Source of the DNA: Tubulanus polymorphus
Taxonomy: Eukaryota > Nemertea > Palaeonemertea > Tubulaniformes > Tubulanidae
Length of the DNA stretch: 64,000 bases
Direction of reading: 5' to 3'
Assembly (NCBI RefSeq): GCF_964204645.1
Contig: NC_134032.1
Span: 2,940,916-3,004,915, forward strand
Of this stretch, positions 57,651-64,000 are shown piece after piece. The position numbers and the translations under genes were made by a program. Within the stretch, counting starts at the first letter, position 1. Every line of letters starts with the position of its first letter. The notes beneath the pieces are model-generated. The model was not told the origin of the DNA. It did not search any database and saw only the letters and a list, made by a program, of their open reading frames with translations.

Positions 57651-57703
57651 CCCCCTCCCCCTCCTCCCCTCACTCCACTGTGGTACCATAGTGACAACAT
57701 GTA

Positions 57704-58560
57704 ACTACTTCTCTGAGACGAACGTAATTCTGCACCGTAATTCTAGAAGCCCTCCGCGACTCAACGACCTTGATTTAAACTTGATCAATTCAAATTCTGT
57801 TTATTGACGCTTTTGGTTACATGAACTGATCAGCAATATACTTAAATGAAATAACCGGAATAACAAGAAATCAAAAATATTAAAGAGGTAACAAACAAAT
57901 GCCCGTAAACCTGTCAGACACGCGAACGCCGGACTCGTAAACTATTGGACTCGGACTAAATTCATAAAATTGACTTTGAAATTGATTGTGGAGAAGAGAG
58001 GGAATAATTCGATAGCTCTTCCTCATAAAGAAGAGAGAAATTTCGGAAAGAAAACACAACATGGCTACTAATTGAACGGAGCCAAATTTCCGATGTTTAC
58101 GGCTCGACAGTGCCTTTATAACGTGGATCACGAAGGTACAGAGCCGCAACTTTCAGCGACCTTGACACCAAACACGTGAACTTTCTGTGCGCGAATGTTG
58201 TTATGACGTCATAATACTCTAAATAAACAACACCGCGCGGTCTCGCGATACGCGCGTGGAAGGATCTAAAATCTATTCTGCGATGTATTTAAAATAATAT
58301 TTATAAAAGAATTCATTTAAAGACTATAATTAACATATAAAACATAAAATTAATTGAAAGCAACATCGCTGGAAGATTAGTTTTAAAAATTTGATCGGTG
58401 TCAATCATCAATTACCGCTAGTCAAAATGGCGGCCGTCATGATAAACAAGACGGAGAATTTTCTTTAACTGACTGGATCTGGTATAAAATGTAGTATTTC
58501 ACATCACAAATGGCCCAAGTCCGTTTAAAAGAATAACTGTACCGCACTCAAGGCACCAAG
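57704..58560. other. No supported gene; possible CpG-type promoter
   Basis: Bases 58195-58265 have TGACGTCA and CTCGCGATACGCGCG, and 58425-58440 has AAAATGGCGGCCG (YY1-like). This could be a host promoter, but no coding exon could be tied to it. Confidence 0.4.
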
Positions 58561-59401
58561 CAGGGGCGGATCCAGGGGGATGGGTAGACAGTATTGGAAG
58601 GAAATTGAAGGGCACCTTTCTGATCTTAGGGCACACCCAGTATCCAGGTCAATGCGAGCGCCGAAGGCGCGAAGTCCTTGGAGGGGGGTCCGGGGCCCAC
58701 CCCCAGAAAATTTTGAAAATATGGTACCATTTAAAGGCTTTTAGAGGGCTTCTAGAGGCTAGCAGAGCAATCCAGAATAAACGAATTCGAGACAAGATTT
58801 CAACATATGCGGATAAAAAATGAAGCTGGCGAACCCATGAAAGAATGGTTGTCGCCAACTTCGCCTAGTGCCCCTATAATCTTTAAAAGTGCCCCTTAAC
58901 AATTACACAGAATACGGCTAAGTGCCCCTTCATTGTTAACAATCGGCAAAAATTGCCTCGTCTTCACATTTATCCTCATGTCGTGTGCCATCTTCCAAAC
59001 CAAAAGTGCCCCTAAAATTTTAAAAATTAGGCAAAAAATGCACTTTTCTTCAACATTTTCCGCGTATAGTGCCCTCTTCTAAAGTACGAGTGCCCCTTTA
59101 GCCCTCCCTGAAAAGGCAAGGGCAACGTGCCCTTATCTAAAGCATGAGTGCCCCTTGCAAAAGGAAAGTGCCCTATTTAATTTATCATGATTAAAGGCTT
59201 TACAAATATGATTATCTCTCTTCACTTTCTCGGCAGCAGTATTTACCGATTAATTTTATAATTATGCCCGGATTACGGACAAGGAATTAGCGGTTGCTGA
59301 AATAATGCCGTCAAAAATATTGCCGGTGAAATTTCGAAGGGCACTTAACAATTCTAGACCGTATTGGGCAATACGGCTAATACGGTCTGGATCCGCCCCT
59401 G
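58561..59401. mobile_element. hAT-like nonautonomous element
   Basis: Ends CAGGGGCGGATCCAG (58561) and CTGGATCCGCCCCTG (to 59401) are perfect inverted copies. CCAAG lies directly outside both ends, a probable 5-bp target duplication. The interior has many AGTGCCCCT or AGGGCAC words on both strands and no ORF of note. CAGGGGCGGATC-type ends are common in hAT-derived elements of aquatic animals. Confidence 0.8.
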
Positions 59402-62343
59402 CCAAGGTTGGAATATAGCTATGGATCATGATAAAATAGTGCGCTACGACCGATAAAATATCAGCTGTCGGTACTCGGTCATGCCATGTTACAGGCACTC
59501 TTCTGTCGCATCGAATCGGAACCTGATTCCCGAAGCAGCCAAGGTCCTAACGAGAAGAATAAACGAAACAAATGTAAGTGTCCTGCACTCAATTCTACGG
59601 TGTCTAATTATCTTCAAGTGTCTACTCCATCCACACTTTAATGTAGTCTACAAAAACATGGACAAGCGATACTTTAGATTAGGTTCTCATCAAAGAATCT
59701 ACTGGGGGTTGAGTGAACTTGTAGGTAGTGTACTCACTGCTACTTATCTTATTTTTAGGAAACATTTTTGACAGACCACCTATCCACTAGTGAATGATTT
59801 TTCCATGGACCCGAAAAGTAGGCCTAGGCCTCTTAGAGTCATAAGAAGGTAGGCTATTGATCTCATTTATTTACATAACTATGAAGTCTTCAAATAAATT
59901 TCCACATGCAATTTTTTTATTTCAAAGGCAATGTTAATTTAGAGGTCAACTTGTGACTAGAAAAGCCAGGTTTACAGGATTGGAGATGATAAAAAGTGAG
60001 TAGGCCTCACTGACTGAATGGTAAATATATCATCATGTAGTCATCGCTGCTGTATTGAATCATTTAACTTTCAGCAATCAATTGATTTTTTTGTTTGCTT
60101 TTATTCATCTTTAGGTGATGCAGATATCAAGTACAAGGACATGAAGTTGAATCTTTAAACTGGGGATTGTCAAGATTTTACTTGTTTCCATCTTTTCACT
60201 TAGATGTTTGAATAAATCTAAACATATAAAAGAGCTTTTTCTTGTGCGTATTCCTGAAGTCGTCAATTCCTATTCATGCCTACTAACAGAAGAAAATAAG
60301 AGAAGCTTTGTCCACACTTGCATCTTATACCGAGGTTATGCGTCTACACTAAGCTCGAAACACGGGTTGTATGCAAAAAGCCAGGTTTTTGAAAAAGGAG
60401 TTATATAACCTATTGAGAATTGAACCTATGTTCACGAAAAACTCTACAGATGTGGATTCAGTTACTGGAGCTAAATTAAGTGTAGATGCAGCCCTGCAAA
60501 CGCTGGGTTTATATGAACCCGCATACTTTGAAACCCGGGTTCAACGAGCTGTAGACGTGGTAATATATATCGCAGTCAGAAAAAGAAGCAAATTGAAAGT
60601 ACATCAATCTTTTATTTCCAACCTAAAACAATGAGACAGAAGGTTTGAATGCAACAAGCTATTTGAGCAATTGCGGTTACTAATTTGTAAAATGTATTGA
60701 TATGATATGGATGGCCAACTGCTGAATTCCATGGGTACCATCAGAACCAAATGCACGCTACTTGCCATCTACCTGAAATAAACAAATGTCAATATTATGT
60801 TATAAACAAATGAATATGAAAAAAATGCAAATTTCTGCTTGATACAACTTACATTTGAATGGGAAACATCGGTTATAAAATATCTGCTATGTCTGACAAA
60901 TAACTGACGAATCCTACAAAACAAAAAAATATATTATCTTTAAAATAAAATTTACAATTTCAAAGATTTTTGGCAATCTTCCAATACAATATACATAGGT
61001 CCCTAGTAGGCCTACGCTAAACACTTACTGAGCCAGACAGCCTGATATCCTTTCAAACAAAACTGAATTCGACATTAGATGTGAGATGCGTGAAAATGAG
61101 CCATAGGCTGGTTTTCCACGAGAAACAGATCAATCAAATTTATTTCCCTTTAGCCGTTTCCACAACAAGGGTGCGGCACTGTTGGACAGGACAGACACAC
61201 ATTTCCGAGTCTGTATTAATCAATTGTTTACTGTGACTGCGCAGTAATTAGTCAGAATTTTCAGGGAAATCCCCTACAAAAATGGCCCCACCACCCGAAG
61301 ACCTGCACACAAATTTCTGTGTCAAAGCCAAAATTGAGGTAACGCCTGCGCTTTTACGCCTTTCTCGTGGAAAATCCTAGTTTAGGCATATAACGCAACG
61401 AATTCAATATTTCCTTATGCCAAATGATTATTCTAATAACAGTCCTTCATTTCAGGATTCAATAAGTCTCAGTATGTGTTTTATAGACTGTGGCACTAGT
61501 CCAATTACAATAATTTTCGAATTTGGTCCGCAGTTTACGATTAGGCCTAACTTGATGACGCAAATTCTAAGTCAACTCGTAATAGGGAGTACACATTCTA
61601 TATATCAAAATTGACAGGAGAACAAGATCTAATTACGTATGTTTTCAGATTTCGAATGAACCCAATTATATTCGAGTAAAAGTCATCAAAATTAATAAGG
61701 TAAAAACGCTAGCTCATAAAATTAGTTTTGAAGTAGTACGAGAAACTGGGAATATCTCACTTATTTCCAATGCCATATAGACATATAAGGTATCATTCGA
61801 TTCGTTTCTAGATGGGTTTTAATACTATTGGGTATTTGGATGACTGAACCGTCTATTCTACCTTAAATTCTTCCAAAACTTTGAGATTTAGGAGGCCCAA
61901 ATCCGGCGAAATGACAAAATTACTTCCTGGTTTTCAGCGCCGCCCTGGGAAATTAATATGGCGAAAGTTGAGAAAACTGGAACATAGCTAAACGCTACAA
62001 CACGTATATTTTCGTTTTAGATATGTTTCGGTTCGAATCCCAAATACTTAATACCTTAAAACATGACATTAGTCCGGGTGCCGTTCCGTATTCATTCAAC
62101 ACGCGCGCTCAACCGCGAAGCTATTTTCAGCGCAACAATCAGTTTAACCAATAGAGACGCGCTACGTCATAACGTTCGACATGGTCGCATTTGCCTTTAC
62201 TCGTACCGTCGTGGGATTTATCAAAATTCCCATGCAGTATCTGGAGATTGAAGTGAGCTGATATCATACGGATTGTATCGGCGATAGCGGTAAGATAAGG
62301 AAGCCTTTACACTTTTAACAAAAACTGTGTGGAAAAGGGGAAA
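59402..62343. other. No supported gene; candidate exons only
   Basis: 59481-59573 (ATG, ends AAAT before GTAAGT) and 60114-60158 (acceptor TCTTTAG, then a short frame KYKDMKLNL to TAA) could be exons, but their phases do not join cleanly. Nothing else is supported. Confidence 0.3.
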
Positions 62344-63330
62344 AAAATAAAATAAATATAGCTGCAAAGCAGCGATAACGGATTTCTGCCTTGCTGGATA
62401 CAATGTGGTATATGGGTGCGTGCAAACATTTCACCGAAAGCAGTTCATAACATTCCCCTTTTTAAAGGAGCGCCACCTAGGGGTCAACTTATGACATGGA
62501 TATGTTGACCCACAAGGGCTACTACGCGCACATTGCAACCTCGATTCTATCGCCAACGGTTAAGGACCTAGGAGCAAAAATCATTGTTTTCAAGGTCCCC
62601 TGGTGGCAGCTGTATGAACTAATTATGCAGGATGGCATATTACACATGTATTTGTACTTATACCAAGTTTTGTGATTTTCATAATAAACAGACCGCATTA
62701 AATGCGAAAAGTGGATTCTGAAATCGATTTTTCAAAATTTACGCCCCCTAGTGGTTAAAATAGGAACTAATCATATAAGGGGTTCGTTTCGTTTAGTAAC
62801 CAGGTACATGTGAATCAATTTTTATAGAAATCCATTGATACCCTTAGTCGATATAGATGAAAATGTGTATTCGTCTTATAGGTGGCGCTACTGGCGAACC
62901 ATATGAGCTACATAGTTATACCATACATCAATACAAGCGTCTTCGCAAGGGCTACTGGTCACTCGTTGCAACCACGATTCTATCTCCACCGGTTAAGGAG
63001 CTAGGAGCAAAAATCTCTTTGAAAAATTTGGTGGCCCATTTTCGAGCCCCTTGAGCCCAAACGGTTAATCGCAGATAGGGCGTGCCATTGACTTTTTTAG
63101 CCTCCAGGCTGTTATGAACAACTTTCGTGCTCGGCCGAAGCTGAAAACTCAAAGACAAAAATTTTTCTCACGCAGTAACTTTTCGATGTCAGAATTTTCA
63201 AAAGTGAAACGCCCCCTGGTGGGTGAACGGGGACCCCAATCAAAGATCCCTTCGACTTACCTCAAGGTACCTGTGATCCGTACATCTCACGAAAGTTTCA
63301 AGTAAATCCGTCAAGGAATATTGTAATGCT
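62344..63330 (+). repeat. Dispersed repeat with the AGCAGCGATAACGG core, copy 2 and extension
   Basis: 62352-62540 matches 33574-33760. The rest has CGCCCCCTAGTGG-like words (62740, 63210) and a block GGTTAAGGA-CTAGGAGCAAAAATC that occurs at 62563 and 62990. No coding signal; an interspersed repeat of unknown class. Confidence 0.65.
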
Positions 63331-63810
63331 AACAGAATATAGCCATCCAGGCTCTCGCGTATAGATACCGTAGCTGCATTCATTAGCTCTATCCAGGGAA
63401 GTTACTGCAAGGATGCTATTGCTTGTATATGTGGCACAAAAATTCCCCAGTTGCGTTCACTCGAGACTGACCCCATTCAGTGCGCCACATATATATAAAG
63501 ATACCAAAAAACTACAGAAATAGTACACACGCTCTATCACTGCTTATAGGGACACTGACACAAACATACGCACTGACGCGCTGTGGGAATGACACGTAGG
63601 CAATACACATACGTAGATGGATACTGTTTGAATCGGGCTTAAATTTCGATGTTTAGAGGCTCACAGTGAGTAAACAGTGCAATTCTGATTAATATCACGT
63701 ACAGTAATTGTCAATGCAGCGTAGTACTTGTGATACAGAATGGTTTCACCGACAGTGAAAGTAAGTTGCAGTTGTTTATAACCTTTCAGTAAGATCCAGT
63801 GTGAAAAAGA

Positions 63811-63812
<2 letters not shown>

Positions 63813-63886
<74 letters not shown>
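63813..63886 (+). repeat. (AAT)n microsatellite, about 24 units
   Basis: Uninterrupted AAT units end in AATCAGCAGGAATACAAT, the standard lead-in of a type A hairpin. Confidence 0.95.
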
Positions 63887-63990
63887 CAGCAGGAATACAA
63901 TAGGGTTTCTGCGAAGGCAGCAGAAAACCTAATAATCACGCGAATTTCAATAGGGTTTTCTGTGAAGAAACAGAAAACCCTAATTATTGT
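63887..63990 (+). repeat. Hairpin array, one type A and one type B unit
   Basis: Type A lies at 63902-63930 and type B at 63952-63981, each with its own lead-in, as in the 34.9-35.2 kb array. Confidence 0.85.
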
Positions 63991-64000
63991 TATAACAGGT

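Larger units (their letters stand above)
47552..57703. mobile_element. Nested palindromic element with virus-like zinc-protein genes
   Basis: The outer arms 47552 to about 50035 and about 55071 to 57703 are inverted copies; both tips read TACATGTTGTCACTATGGTA outside-in. TA flanks CATGTTG at both ends, so a TA target duplication is possible. Each arm has a divergent gene pair. Inside, 50521-51807 and 52698-53973 form a second inverted pair around an 890-base loop. The right spacer holds a RING-like pseudogene. I found no transposase, integrase, polymerase or capsid gene. It could be an endogenous DNA-virus-like element, a nonautonomous giant transposon or an inverted duplication of a smaller one. 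Confidence 0.8.

Noticed and set aside
47552..57703. Assignment of the palindrome to a herpesvirus-like or Polinton group
   Set aside because: No capsid, polymerase, protease, terminase or integrase gene is visible; RING and PC4-like genes alone do not decide the group.
59481..60158. Two-exon small gene after the hAT-like element
   Set aside because: The candidate exons do not join in phase to a convincing protein, so only noted as possible.

Overview
This is eukaryotic, almost certainly animal, DNA: low-GC, gene-poor, intron-bearing and packed with mobile DNA. Class A (rhodopsin-type) GPCR genes and relics, a split secreted phospholipase A2 gene, a non-LTR retrotransposon whose ORF1 carries an SGNH-esterase domain, a tRNA-like SINE head and many MITE-like elements suggest a marine invertebrate, perhaps a lophotrochozoan. 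The species cannot be named from the sequence.

Layout. 1-2.4 kb: AT-rich virus-like island with a broken ORF pair on the plus strand and three minus-strand ORFs (one an HNH endonuclease) that share a repeated promoter-like box. 3.8-5.2 kb: a hairpin repeat and a TIR element. 6-9.1 kb: a dead GPCR and an intact GPCR, then a minisatellite. 10.06-14.4 kb: a CR1/L2-like LINE with one frameshift. 15.4-19.2 kb: a palindromic MITE, a GPCR fragment, three copies of a 110-bp repeat and a LINE relic. 20.1-21.1 kb: a second GPCR paralogue with one frameshift. 22.9-25.6 kb: decayed PIF1-like helicase and DUF3987-like P-loop genes. 27.4 kb: a SINE head. 28.9-33.4 kb: a second AT-rich virus-like island with a decayed Polinton-type protein-primed DNA polymerase B interrupted by an intein at the YxDTDS motif. 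33.5-35.2 kb and 63.9 kb: arrays of covarying hairpins. 38.25-38.87 kb: a 625-bp polypyrimidine satellite. 39.1-40.8 kb: a TIR element. 41.3-43.6 kb: the sPLA2 gene. 47.55-57.70 kb: a nested palindromic element. 58.56-59.40 kb: a hAT-like nonautonomous element. 62.3-63.3 kb: a dispersed repeat.

The most unusual structure is the 10.15-kb palindrome. About 2.5-kb arms each carry two divergently transcribed genes, a triple RING-like zinc protein and a spliced protein with two PC4-like domains. The outer tips are tandem arrays of a 28-bp unit that combines ETS-like, CRE/ATF-like and YY1-like sites. The tips are flanked by TA. A second palindrome of about 1.28-kb arms, carrying a LINE 3' end, sits inside, and the right spacer holds a third RING-like gene broken by one stop codon. 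I found no transposase or integrase in it. The two AT-rich islands look like fragments of one class of endogenous DNA-virus-like element and are both inactivated.
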